Assembly (NCBI GenBank): GCA_004558185.1
Contig: SFDP01000041.1
Span: forward strand, 1-39,142
DNA from: Lachnospiraceae bacterium
Lineage (GTDB): Bacteria; Bacillota; Clostridia; Lachnospirales; Lachnospiraceae
Direction of reading: 5' to 3'
DNA length: 39,142 bases
The notes below the pieces were generated by a model. The model did no database searches and was not told where the DNA came from. It worked only from the letters and a program-made list of their open reading frames with translations. Positions 8,038 through 14,724 of this stretch are shown here, one piece after another (position 1 is the first letter of the stretch; the number at the start of each line of letters is the position of its first letter). A program made the translations under genes and the position numbers.

Positions 8038-8817
8038 TCATTCCGGCATTTCCTCCTTGGGATAGATACACTGAATCCCATGCTCCTCAAAGGCACTAAG
8101 CCATCTTGCTTCCGGCTTTTTATCCGTAATCACCACATTCAATCTGGACAACTTACATATATTGGAAAAAGCCACCTTATCAAATTTGGAGGAATCTACA
8201 GCCAAATAAACCTTAGCCGAGGCCTTAATCATACTTTGCTTAATGCTTCCCGTTTCTTCATTTCCTTCCGTAACGCCTTTCTCTAAATCCAGACCCTTAC
8301 AGGAGAAAAAAATCTTGTCTGCATTATAAGCCTCGATACTGTCTGCCGCCTTTTTTCCTAGAAGAGACATGGAGCCGGGCTTTAAAAGACCGCCTATTGC
8401 GATAATATCCCAGCCGGATACATCCGACAATTCCAATAAATTTTCGATGGAATTGGTAATCACCGTCAAATGCTTTTTCTGTTTTATATTTTTGGCAATG
8501 AATACTGCCGTTGTAGAGGCATCCAGAAAAATGTGTTCTCCGTCATGAATTTCCTGATTGACCAAATCGGCAATCTTTTGCTTCCCCAGAGAGTTCGCCT
8601 TCCAGCGGACATTAAAGGGGAGATCAATGTTGCCTATTTCGTTGATTACTGCCCCACCGTAGCTTTTGATTACATGGCCTTCCTCTGCCAGCTTTTCCAA
8701 ATCACGACGTATGGTTTCTTCAGACACCTTGTATTCTTTACTAAGTTCACTGACAATAACCTTCTTCTCGGCATGAACTCTTTCCAGAATCCGTTTTCGT
8801 CTTTCAGCAGCAAGCAT
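8038..8817 (-). CDS. DeoR-family transcriptional regulator
   Basis: A 259-residue protein starting MLAAERRKRILERV, chosen because GGAGGAAG lies just upstream; an in-frame ATG at 8880 adds unlikely sequence. Residues 5-57 form the DeoR helix-turn-helix (VSELSKEYKVSEETIRRDLEKL). The rest is the sugar-phosphate-sensing DeoR C-terminal domain (FLDASTTAVFIAKNI, TNSIENLLEL, GGLLKPGSMSLLG, DSSKF). Family members usually repress sugar operons and release DNA when a phosphorylated sugar binds. Placed between the shell trimer gene and the dehydratase gene, it probably controls this operon, perhaps in response to a fuculose- or rhamnulose-phosphate. The ligand is inferred, not shown. Confidence 0.92.
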   Translation of the reverse strand: MLAAERRKRILERVHAEKKVIVSELSKEYKVSEETIRRDLEKLAEEGHVIKSYGGAVINEIGNIDLPFNVRWKANSLGKQKIADLVNQEIHDGEHIFLDASTTAVFIAKNIKQKKHLTVITNSIENLLELSDVSGWDIIAIGGLLKPGSMSLLGKKAADSIEAYNADKIFFSCKGLDLEKGVTEGNEETGSIKQSMIKASAKVYLAVDSSKFDKVAFSNICKLSRLNVVITDKKPEARWLSAFEEHGIQCIYPKEEMPE

Positions 8818-8892
8818 ATCTTCCTCCTTCCTTCGCCTTGAAGGAAAAATTTTATTCTGCACAACTAATCTTAGCATCAAGTGGTCTGTACA

Positions 8893-8912
8893 TTAGTGTA
8901 ATGGGGTTAAAT
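8893..8912 (+). repeat. Short dispersed intergenic repeat, copy 1
   Basis: TTAGTGTAATGGGGTTAAAT lies upstream of the DeoR gene. Related copies occur at 13033-13052 (plus) and 11254-11234 (minus); consensus YTAGTGYAAYGG followed by a T-rich then TAAAT stretch. Copies 1 and 2 also share looser similarity on their left side. Confidence 0.45.
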
Positions 8913-8962
8913 CCTTTTGCTCATGTGGTTACTTCGCCAGATAAAGTTGCAATTCTATTTGA

Positions 8963-8976
8963 ATGCAAATTTGCAT
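8963..8976. promoter_or_regulatory. Perfect 14-bp palindrome upstream of the DeoR gene
   Basis: ATGCAAATTTGCAT is a perfect palindrome located just after the shell trimer stop codon and about 150 bases before the DeoR start. It could be a regulator operator, perhaps autoregulatory. No promoter hexamers were convincing here. Confidence 0.35.
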
Positions 8977-8998
8977 GGTTCTGAACGGTTTCAATATA

Positions 8999-9547
8999 TT
9001 AAAAAATATACGGCACCAGCTTATCTGATGGACGGGCAATAACGGAGCTGTCCAGAAACATTCCCCTGTCTCCGGCCTCTGCCTTTGCTTTTTCTATAGC
9101 CGCCTCTACTGCCGCAACGCTTCCTGTCAGAGTCATATAGCTCTTCCCACACATTCCTTTAGCCAGCCTTAATTCAATCAGCTCCACAATAGCTGTTTTA
9201 GCTGCCAGATCTGCCGCCACAATCAGGGCTGAAACGTCATAGGTCTCCAAAATCCCCAATGCATCTATATGTTCCGGATGAGTAGTTCCATAAATTGCGG
9301 GAAAAATAGACTCATGGGGATTTCCCAATACGAAGGTATCCATAATTCTTTCCTGATACCTTCCCTCTACCGCTTCCACAGAAGCTCTTACCGCACTCAA
9401 TTCTCCGGTAATCAAAATTACAAATTTTCCAGGACAGGTAACCTCTGCCTGCAGAATCTCCACATCCGCTGCCTTAGCCATATCATCTGCCGCCTTAAAT
9501 CCGGTGGCCACCGTGGTGCACTCTACCATTCCAATAGCTCTTGCCAT
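8999..9547 (-). CDS. pduT: PduT-like tandem-domain shell protein (BMC-T) with cluster Cys
   Basis: A 182-residue shell trimer with two BMC domains, about residues 1-90 and 95-182 (AIGMVECTTVATGFKAADDM; ALGILETYDVSALIVAADL). Cys38 in VTCPGKFVILITG matches the residue that, in PduT, binds a [4Fe-4S] cluster in the central pore of the trimer. It probably passes electrons across the shell. The upstream RnfC/PduS-like gene ends 5 bases before it, consistent with the known PduS-PduT pairing. GAGG precedes the ATG. Confidence 0.94.
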   Translation of the reverse strand: MARAIGMVECTTVATGFKAADDMAKAADVEILQAEVTCPGKFVILITGELSAVRASVEAVEGRYQERIMDTFVLGNPHESIFPAIYGTTHPEHIDALGILETYDVSALIVAADLAAKTAIVELIELRLAKGMCGKSYMTLTGSVAAVEAAIEKAKAEAGDRGMFLDSSVIARPSDKLVPYIF

Positions 9548-9552
9548 TTGCT

Positions 9553-10878
9553 TTACCTCACCTTAATTACGATCTCTTTGTCACTTGCCTTGGCTACCAC
9601 TCCCTCTATGGAAGCATGAATGCCTGTACTCAATCCTTCTGCCGGCTGACCAATCAGTTGTCCTTTAGTCACTTTTTCGCCTTCTTCTACGATTGGCAGG
9701 GCGGGCGCACCAATATGCTGGCTCATGGGAATTCTCACCCGGTCAATACGGGCTATATTCTCTTCAAAAGGAGCCGCTGTATCATAACCTGCCAATCCCA
9801 GCCGTCTTGCCAGTCGATGAACAGGCAGCTTTTTCAGATCCCTATCCCACTCCACTAAAGCCGGCTCCCGTTTTTCCACTTTTACTCCTGCTGCCCTTAA
9901 TCCTGATTTAAACTGCTGAATAATGGAACGAGGGGAAAGTCCCTGAGGACAAGCATAATTTTCACAGATTCCGCAGCCGCTGCAATAGGCTGTATTCATA
10001 TAAATCTTTAAGTCTGATAAATCCTGCTGCCCCACTGCCCGCATAACCAAATGCGGTTCAATGGGATGTCCCAGCATATGTCTGGAGCATAAATCCGTAC
10101 AGGCTCTGCATTGACAGCAGGCTGAGGATGCTCTTCTGCGCTCTATCTCCAGATTTTTTTCCATCCTTCTGGCTAAGTAGTGTTCCTGCGGAAGGACAAT
10201 AATGGCATTAGTGGTCTTGGTAATCAGAGTATTCTCTCCCCCCAGCTTTCCCATCATGGGGCCTCCCATCAGGTATACCGGATTGGCTGTTGTCAGCTTA
10301 CCGGCCAGGGCAACTGCCTGCTTCACCGTTGCTCCCAGAGGAACTCTTATGGTCAATGGTTGTTCAACCTCACCTACAATGGAGACCAGCTTTTCGGTAA
10401 CCGGCTTTTTATCATGAACTGCCCGATACAGATTGTACATGGTTTCCACATTATACACTACCACCTGCTCATCTATAGGAAGTCCTCCGGGCTTGATTAC
10501 CCGCCCTGTGGCTTCATAAATCAAAACCACCTCATCTCCCATAGGGTAAGAAGCCTTGAGGGAGCATATTCGAATATTCGGATATTCCCCCAGTATCTCT
10601 TCTACCGCCCGGATGGTGGTTGTATATTCACTTTTAATTCCAATAACCGCTTCCTTAGCTCCAAGAACAGTTCTTACTTCCTCCAGCATTTGAAGGATCT
10701 CTTCCCTGTGCGCTGCCAAAAGCTGTCGGTGGAGCTTAAGCAAGGGTTCACATTCCACACAATTTAAGATGACCGTATCTGCCTGATCGGTCATTTTGGC
10801 ATAGGCCGGGAAACCGGCTCCACCGGCTCCCACTATACCAAATTCTCTTGCAATCGCTTTTAATTCATTGATCTGCAT
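9553..10878 (-). CDS. pduS: PduS/RnfC-like flavin and iron-sulfur protein
   Basis: An electron-transfer subunit of the RnfC/PduS family, thought to recycle cofactor electrons at the shell. The N-terminus shows GIVGAGGAGFPAY, an FMN/NADH-binding type loop of the family, then a SLBB-like region (VEQPLTIRVPLGATVKQAV). Two ferredoxin motifs follow: Cys256/257, 259, 262, 266 and Cys301, 304, 307, 312 (numbered from the longer start). The C-terminal part resembles the RnfC barrel (IGAPALPIVEEGEKVTKGQLIG). Two starts are possible, ATG at 10884 or 10878; GAGG is better placed for 10878. It lies 14 bases after the BMC-P gene. No corrinoid enzyme is present, so a cobalamin-reductase role is unlikely here. 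Confidence 0.92.
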   Translation of the reverse strand: MQINELKAIAREFGIVGAGGAGFPAYAKMTDQADTVILNCVECEPLLKLHRQLLAAHREEILQMLEEVRTVLGAKEAVIGIKSEYTTTIRAVEEILGEYPNIRICSLKASYPMGDEVVLIYEATGRVIKPGGLPIDEQVVVYNVETMYNLYRAVHDKKPVTEKLVSIVGEVEQPLTIRVPLGATVKQAVALAGKLTTANPVYLMGGPMMGKLGGENTLITKTTNAIIVLPQEHYLARRMEKNLEIERRRASSACCQCRACTDLCSRHMLGHPIEPHLVMRAVGQQDLSDLKIYMNTAYCSGCGICENYACPQGLSPRSIIQQFKSGLRAAGVKVEKREPALVEWDRDLKKLPVHRLARRLGLAGYDTAAPFEENIARIDRVRIPMSQHIGAPALPIVEEGEKVTKGQLIGQPAEGLSTGIHASIEGVVAKASDKEIVIKVR

Positions 10879-10892
10879 ATACATCCTCTGCC

Positions 10893-11162
10893 CTATTTGT
10901 TCCAGTCCTGCCCCTCATCTACAATGCCTACAATCGCTGCATCGACAGGAGCATCACTCATGTCACAGCCTATTCTTGCCGCACTCCCCTGAGCTACCAG
11001 CACATACTCACCAATACCTGCCCCGATAATATCAATGGCCACCAGACGGCTTTGTCCTGTGTTCATCTTCTCCACCGGCTCCACCACCATGAATTTATTA
11101 CCCACTAATTTTTCACTTTTTCTGGTGGAAAACAGACTTCCTACAACTTTTCCTACAAGCAT
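10893..11162 (-). CDS. BMC-P shell vertex protein (EutN/CcmL/PduN family)
   Basis: An 89-residue pentameric vertex protein that caps the icosahedral corners of the shell. Family features: N-terminal MLVGKVVGSLFSTRKSEKLVG, middle LVAIDIIGAGIGEYVLVAQGSAAR, and C-terminal VDAAIVGIVDEGQ. The ATG at 11162 is preceded by AAGGAGAAAG; the frame extends upstream to 11213 but without a site. It lies between the PduL gene and the RnfC-like gene, as in other GRM5 loci. Confidence 0.95.
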   Translation of the reverse strand: MLVGKVVGSLFSTRKSEKLVGNKFMVVEPVEKMNTGQSRLVAIDIIGAGIGEYVLVAQGSAARIGCDMSDAPVDAAIVGIVDEGQDWNK

Positions 11163-11233
11163 AGCTTTCTCCTTACGGGCTCTGAACCTTCTAGACAAAT
11201 TTTTGTGAATCATTCTGCGTTATTGGTCCAGTT

Positions 11234-11254
11234 ATTTAGAAACCGTTACACTAG
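11234..11254 (-). repeat. Short dispersed intergenic repeat, copy 3
   Basis: On the minus strand, CTAGTGTAACGG then TTTCTAAAT begins at 11254 and overlaps the PduL stop codon. It is related to copies at 8893-8912 and 13033-13052, but in the opposite orientation. Confidence 0.4.
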
Positions 11255-11895
11255 ACGATAAGCGCTAAATCGCCCTGTTTAACCTGACAGGCATTCGCCT
11301 CATCGGTATCAATATGCATTTCCAGGGTAAAGGATTCATCTACACGAATCTTTACCTGCTCCAGAAGTGCTCCTCTCTCATCACCCATCCGCACACAGAC
11401 CATATCCCCATCTTTCAGGCCCACAGTCTTTGCCTCAGTCGGCGGCATATGAATATGCCTGGCTGCAACAATGCAGCCTTCCTGCAGATAGATAGCGCCC
11501 TTTGGACCCACCAGGGCAATAGGTGCACTTCCTGCAATATCTCCAGATTGTCTGGTAGGTGCCTTTATTCCCAATGTACGGGCATCGGTGGCAGAGATTT
11601 CCACTTGGGACTTACTTCTTACAGGGCCTAAAATACGAACATTTTCAATGGCTCTGAGCTTTAGCCCTACGATGGTGCACTGTTCATTGGAAGCAAACTG
11701 ACCGCCCATCAGCTCATTCTTTTTCGTCAACTGGTAGCCCTTACCGAAAAGCCTTTCCACATCCTCCTGAGTCAGATGAATATGTCTGGCTGAAATTCCT
11801 ACAGGAACCTTCATCAAAGGTTTGTCTGCCTTACTGCTTTCCATGGCCTCCAGCACCAACCTGGTAATTACTTCAATATTCTGCTCTGTATTCAA
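11251..11895 (-). CDS. pduL: PduL-type phosphotransacylase with shell-targeting tag
   Basis: Converts propionyl-CoA and phosphate to propionyl-phosphate, regenerating CoA inside the microcompartment. At 214 residues it has the two PduL zinc-binding boxes: ISARHIHL (His38, His40) and AARHIHMPP (His147, His149). The N-terminal 20 residues (NIEVITRLVLEAMES) form an amphipathic helix typical of encapsulation peptides, joined by a charged linker. GGAGGTAGGA-type sequence precedes the ATG. No propionate kinase gene is seen in the window, so the final ATP-yielding step must be encoded elsewhere. Confidence 0.95.
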   Translation of the reverse strand: MNTEQNIEVITRLVLEAMESSKADKPLMKVPVGISARHIHLTQEDVERLFGKGYQLTKKNELMGGQFASNEQCTIVGLKLRAIENVRILGPVRSKSQVEISATDARTLGIKAPTRQSGDIAGSAPIALVGPKGAIYLQEGCIVAARHIHMPPTEAKTVGLKDGDMVCVRMGDERGALLEQVKIRVDESFTLEMHIDTDEANACQVKQGDLALIV

Positions 11896-11966
11896 GTCCT
11901 ACCTCCACTTCTGATGAAGAACATCTTCCTAATTCAGGCCTACAGATTTGTCCTTCGGCCCTTTCC

Positions 11967-12248
11967 TTAGCCTTTTACCTTCGGAAGAATCATTTCTACA
12001 TCATTATGCGGTCTTGGTATTACATGAGTAGCTACCAGCTCGCCCAGAGAAGACGCACTGTTAGCCCCGGCCTCTACGGAAGATTTAACGGCTCCTACAT
12101 CTCCGCGTACCATTACGGTTACCAGACCGGAACCGATTTTCTCCGTTCCCACCAAGGTAACATTTGCCGCCTTACACATTGCGTCTGCTGCCTCAATCGC
12201 TGCTACTAAACCTCTGGTTTCCACCATTCCTAATGCTTCTAATGCCAT
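11967..12248 (-). CDS. BMC-H hexameric shell protein (PduA/PduJ type), copy 2
   Basis: A 93-residue canonical shell hexamer. MALEALGMVETRGLVAAIEAADAM and KIGSGLVTVMVRGDVGAVKSSVEAG are diagnostic, and KIGSG forms the pore loop region. The ATG at 12248 has GGAGG 5 bases upstream; a GTG at 12260 lies ahead of that site and is rejected. It is nearly identical to the BMC-H at 12677-12952, including the HVIPRPHNDVE end, so the two are recent paralogues. It ends in LPKVKG. It forms shell facets and controls diffusion of small metabolites. Confidence 0.96.
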   Translation of the reverse strand: MALEALGMVETRGLVAAIEAADAMCKAANVTLVGTEKIGSGLVTVMVRGDVGAVKSSVEAGANSASSLGELVATHVIPRPHNDVEMILPKVKG

Positions 12249-12299
12249 AATTACCTCCACTCTGAAGCCTTTAGGGCTTCACCTAAACTTTTACACAAT

Positions 12300-12656
12300 C
12301 TACTTTTCTTTGGGAACAAAATCCGGTGGATCCTCACCCAACATTTTGCTCTCTGAGGATGGCTCCTCTTTTCCTCTAAAACGACTGGCCGACAACTGTA
12401 CCATCCGAACGATTTCCGGATGGGGATTGGGAAGAATACCGGTAGATACCGGCTTCTTAATGGCATTTGCCGAAGCCGCCTCAACCGACTGCTTTACTGC
12501 CTCCACTTCCCCTTCCACTACCAGAGTAACCAGCCTTCCGCCCAGCTTTCTTTCCCAGGTGGCCAGGGTCACATCTGCTGCTTTAGCCATAATGTCCAGG
12601 GCATCCATAGCCGCTACCACACCTGTGATTTCAATGAATCCATACGCATTACCCAT
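12300..12656 (-). CDS. BMC-H shell protein with charged C-terminal extension
   Basis: A 118-residue shell hexamer. Residues 1-90 form the BMC fold (GFIEITGVVAAMDALDIMAKAADVTL, LVTLVVEGEVEAVKQSVEAAS, LPNPHPEIVRMV). The last 28 residues (RFRGKEEPSSESKMLGEDPP and on to PKEK) are charged, proline-rich and probably disordered. Pore segment ERKLGGR is more basic than in its neighbours, which suggests a different permeability. AAGGAG precedes the ATG. It lies between the two near-identical BMC-H genes. The tail could bind a lumen or cytosolic partner; this is inference. Confidence 0.92.
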   Translation of the reverse strand: MGNAYGFIEITGVVAAMDALDIMAKAADVTLATWERKLGGRLVTLVVEGEVEAVKQSVEAASANAIKKPVSTGILPNPHPEIVRMVQLSASRFRGKEEPSSESKMLGEDPPDFVPKEK

Positions 12657-12676
12657 GCCGGTTCTCCTTCATCCGC

Positions 12677-12952
12677 TTAAATCTTGGGAAGAATCTTTTC
12701 AACATCATTATGCGGTCTGGGAATAACATGGGTAGCCACCAGCTCTCCCAGCTTACTTGCCGCACTGGTTCCCGCCTCCACTGCTGCCTTAACGGCTCCT
12801 ACATCTCCACGTACCATTACGGTTACCAGACCGGAACCGATTTTTTCTGTTCCTACTAAAACAACCTCTGCTGCCTTTGTCATTGCATCTGCCGCCTCAA
12901 TTGCTGCAGTAAGTCCTCTTGTTTCCACCATTCCTAATGCTTCCTGTGCCAT
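12677..12952 (-). CDS. BMC-H hexameric shell protein (PduA/PduJ type), copy 1
   Basis: A 91-residue major shell hexamer: MAQEALGMVETRGLTAAIEAADAM, pore loop KIGSG, and HVIPRPHNDVEKILPKI at the end. It is a close paralogue of 11967-12248. GGAGG lies upstream of the ATG. The next gene (the tailed BMC-H) starts 20 bases after the stop codon. The leader of 152 bases before it contains an intergenic repeat and follows the hairpin at the end of the previous gene, so expression may be set separately from upstream enzymes. Confidence 0.96.
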   Translation of the reverse strand: MAQEALGMVETRGLTAAIEAADAMTKAAEVVLVGTEKIGSGLVTVMVRGDVGAVKAAVEAGTSAASKLGELVATHVIPRPHNDVEKILPKI

Positions 12953-13032
12953 GTGTTAATCCTCCTTAACAATCTGTTATTTTTTATTTTTCCATTTTGC
13001 AGTACCACACTCAATCTGGTTCTGCCATCCCA

Positions 13033-13052
13033 CTAGTGCAACGGTTTTAAAT
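13033..13052 (+). repeat. Short dispersed intergenic repeat, copy 2
   Basis: CTAGTGCAACGGTTTTAAAT in the leader between two BMC-H genes matches copy 1 (8893-8912) at most positions and copy 3 (11254-11234) on the other strand. Confidence 0.45.
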
Positions 13053-13089
13053 TAACTACACCATATCACTTGTCTATTTTCCCGATAGC

Positions 13090-13146
13090 ACAGGACAAAA
13101 ATCCTCAGCGTAGCCCGCTACGCCTACGTTTTGCGCTGATTTTCAG
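13090..13146 (-). repeat. REP-like hairpin spanning the end of a BMC-H gene
   Basis: GCGTAGC-GG-GCTACGC (plus 13102-13122 region) is a perfect inverted repeat nested in a wider stem (AAAATCAGCG with CGCTGAGGATTTT on the minus strand). It overlaps the TGA stop and is followed by a short T run, so it may act as a partial terminator or mRNA 3'-end stabiliser between shell genes. Confidence 0.5.
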
Positions 13147-13455
13147 CATTTTTTCTGTATCACCTGTTGGTCTTGCAATAATGTGCCTGGATACGATTCC
13201 GGTATGTGCCGCCGCCACCGCCTCTGCTGCTTTCATGGCTTCCTCCACATCAGCAATGCTTCCTCTGAATTTCACCGTGACCAGAAGAGGGACTGGTAAG
13301 GCATCTGCATTGGCCGGTTTGTTTTTATCAAACACCTCCAGCGTTACATTTCCTGCCTTGCAGCCTGCATCCGCTGCCAGAAATGCACAAACAAGGCCAA
13401 ATACTTCTAACAGACCTACCGCTTCCTGACTGCCACCTGTTATCCGATTATCCAT
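13105..13455 (-). CDS. Divergent BMC-H shell protein with insertion and basic tail
   Basis: A 116-residue shell protein. The BMC fold is seen in AVGLLEVFGLVCAFLAADAGCKAGNVTLEVF, LLVTVKFRGSIADVEEAMKAAEA and VSRHIIARPTGDTEKML. It has a short N-terminal extension (MDNRITGGSQ), an insertion of about 15 residues where the pore loop normally lies (DKNKPANADALPVP), and a basic end (KISAKRRRSGLR). The last codons are encoded inside a perfect inverted repeat, so the tail may derive from a repeat. A pore-loop insertion implies a distinct, perhaps occluded or specialised pore. It follows the alcohol dehydrogenase gene in the operon. Confidence 0.9.
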   Translation of the reverse strand: MDNRITGGSQEAVGLLEVFGLVCAFLAADAGCKAGNVTLEVFDKNKPANADALPVPLLVTVKFRGSIADVEEAMKAAEAVAAAHTGIVSRHIIARPTGDTEKMLKISAKRRRSGLR

Positions 13456-13495
13456 ATCCTATCCTTTCTAAGGTCTCCTGCTGCCCTGTGATTTT

Positions 13496-14713
13496 CTACT
13501 GATTCACAATAGCAATCTTGAGTCCCGTCATCTCCAGATTCTTCTTTAATGCCTCATTAATTTCCTCCAGAGGATATTTATGGGTAATCAGTTCTGCCAT
13601 TGGCAGTCCAATACCTTTTGCTCTTTTCAGAAAATCAAAGGTAGTCGCATAATCTCGCAGAGTGTAGACCCAGCTTCCTACCAGCGTGATTTCCTTTGCG
13701 CACAAATCAAAATGTGGATTAATAGATGCCTCTCCTCCATTGACAAAGAAACCTAACTCGCACAGTCCCCCGCCATTACGGATAAATTTATAGATATTGC
13801 TGTGTGCCATAGGATTTCCGGTACATTGAAAACCGAAATCTGCCAAATGACCATCAAAGGAAGCCTCCACTGCTTTTGTCAAGGCCTCAATTCCATTATG
13901 CTCATTGAAGCTGACCGTCTTGGAAGCCCCCAGCCTTTTTGCAAAATCCAGTCTGGACTGATTCCCATCCACTGCTGTGATATTCTCAATTCCCATGGTT
14001 CTGAGCACTGCGATGCAGATCAGACCAATAGGTCCGCAGCCCTGTACCACAACCCTGCTGTTAAATCGCAGGATCCCGGTAGTCTTGGCTCTTTCTACAG
14101 CATGAATCAGCACTGCGGAAGGCTCAATCAAAATGCGGGAATCCAAATCCAGGTCGCTGACATTGAACACACTGGAGCCTTTTCTGATTAAAATATAATC
14201 GGAAAACCATCCATTCAAATGAATGTCATCGTCGGGAAGCAGCCCATATACATCCGCATCACCTACATTCTGCTTATTCATGTCATACATGGTAATATCC
14301 GAATTGTCCTTGAAGATCATACAGGTAACTACCTTGTCTCCCACCTTAAGTTCCTTACCCGCACTGTCTTTTTTGACATTTTTGCCCATTTTAACGATTT
14401 CTCCCGTACCTTCATGCCCTAAAGCCACGGGGATCAGGCCAAAGGGATCACGCTTAAACTCATGGGCATCCGTTCCGCAGACACCACATCCCTCTACTTT
14501 GACCAGAATATCGTCATCTCCTACCTCCGGCATGGGAAATTCCTTTACCTCAAATCTCTCCAGTCCGGTAAGCATCGCTACATGAGCGGTAGAAGGAATC
14601 TTCCCTTCATATGTACCTGATGCAGCTAATGATCCTGCTGTCGCAGTGGACATCTGCTCCAGAACCTGTCGTACGATCTGCTCAAGCTCCTGTTCTTTCA
14701 TCTTTACCTCCAT
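13496..14713 (-). CDS. Zinc-type alcohol dehydrogenase with shell-targeting tag
   Basis: A medium-chain NAD(P)-dependent alcohol dehydrogenase expected to reduce propionaldehyde to propanol, recycling NADH inside the shell, and possibly lactaldehyde to propanediol. The catalytic zinc signature is GCGVCGTDAHEFKRD with GHEGTGEIV; the Rossmann motif is VVQGCGPIGLICIAV. The four-Cys structural zinc lobe is absent. The N-terminus KEQELEQIVRQVLEQM is an amphipathic encapsulation peptide followed by a linker (STATAGSLAASG). Two starts are plausible, ATG at 14713 (AAGGAG upstream) or 14701 (GGAGG upstream); both keep the tag. It begins just after the aldehyde dehydrogenase stop. Confidence 0.93.
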   Translation of the reverse strand: MEVKMKEQELEQIVRQVLEQMSTATAGSLAASGTYEGKIPSTAHVAMLTGLERFEVKEFPMPEVGDDDILVKVEGCGVCGTDAHEFKRDPFGLIPVALGHEGTGEIVKMGKNVKKDSAGKELKVGDKVVTCMIFKDNSDITMYDMNKQNVGDADVYGLLPDDDIHLNGWFSDYILIRKGSSVFNVSDLDLDSRILIEPSAVLIHAVERAKTTGILRFNSRVVVQGCGPIGLICIAVLRTMGIENITAVDGNQSRLDFAKRLGASKTVSFNEHNGIEALTKAVEASFDGHLADFGFQCTGNPMAHSNIYKFIRNGGGLCELGFFVNGGEASINPHFDLCAKEITLVGSWVYTLRDYATTFDFLKRAKGIGLPMAELITHKYPLEEINEALKKNLEMTGLKIAIVNQ

Positions 14714-14724
14714 TTCTTCACTCC

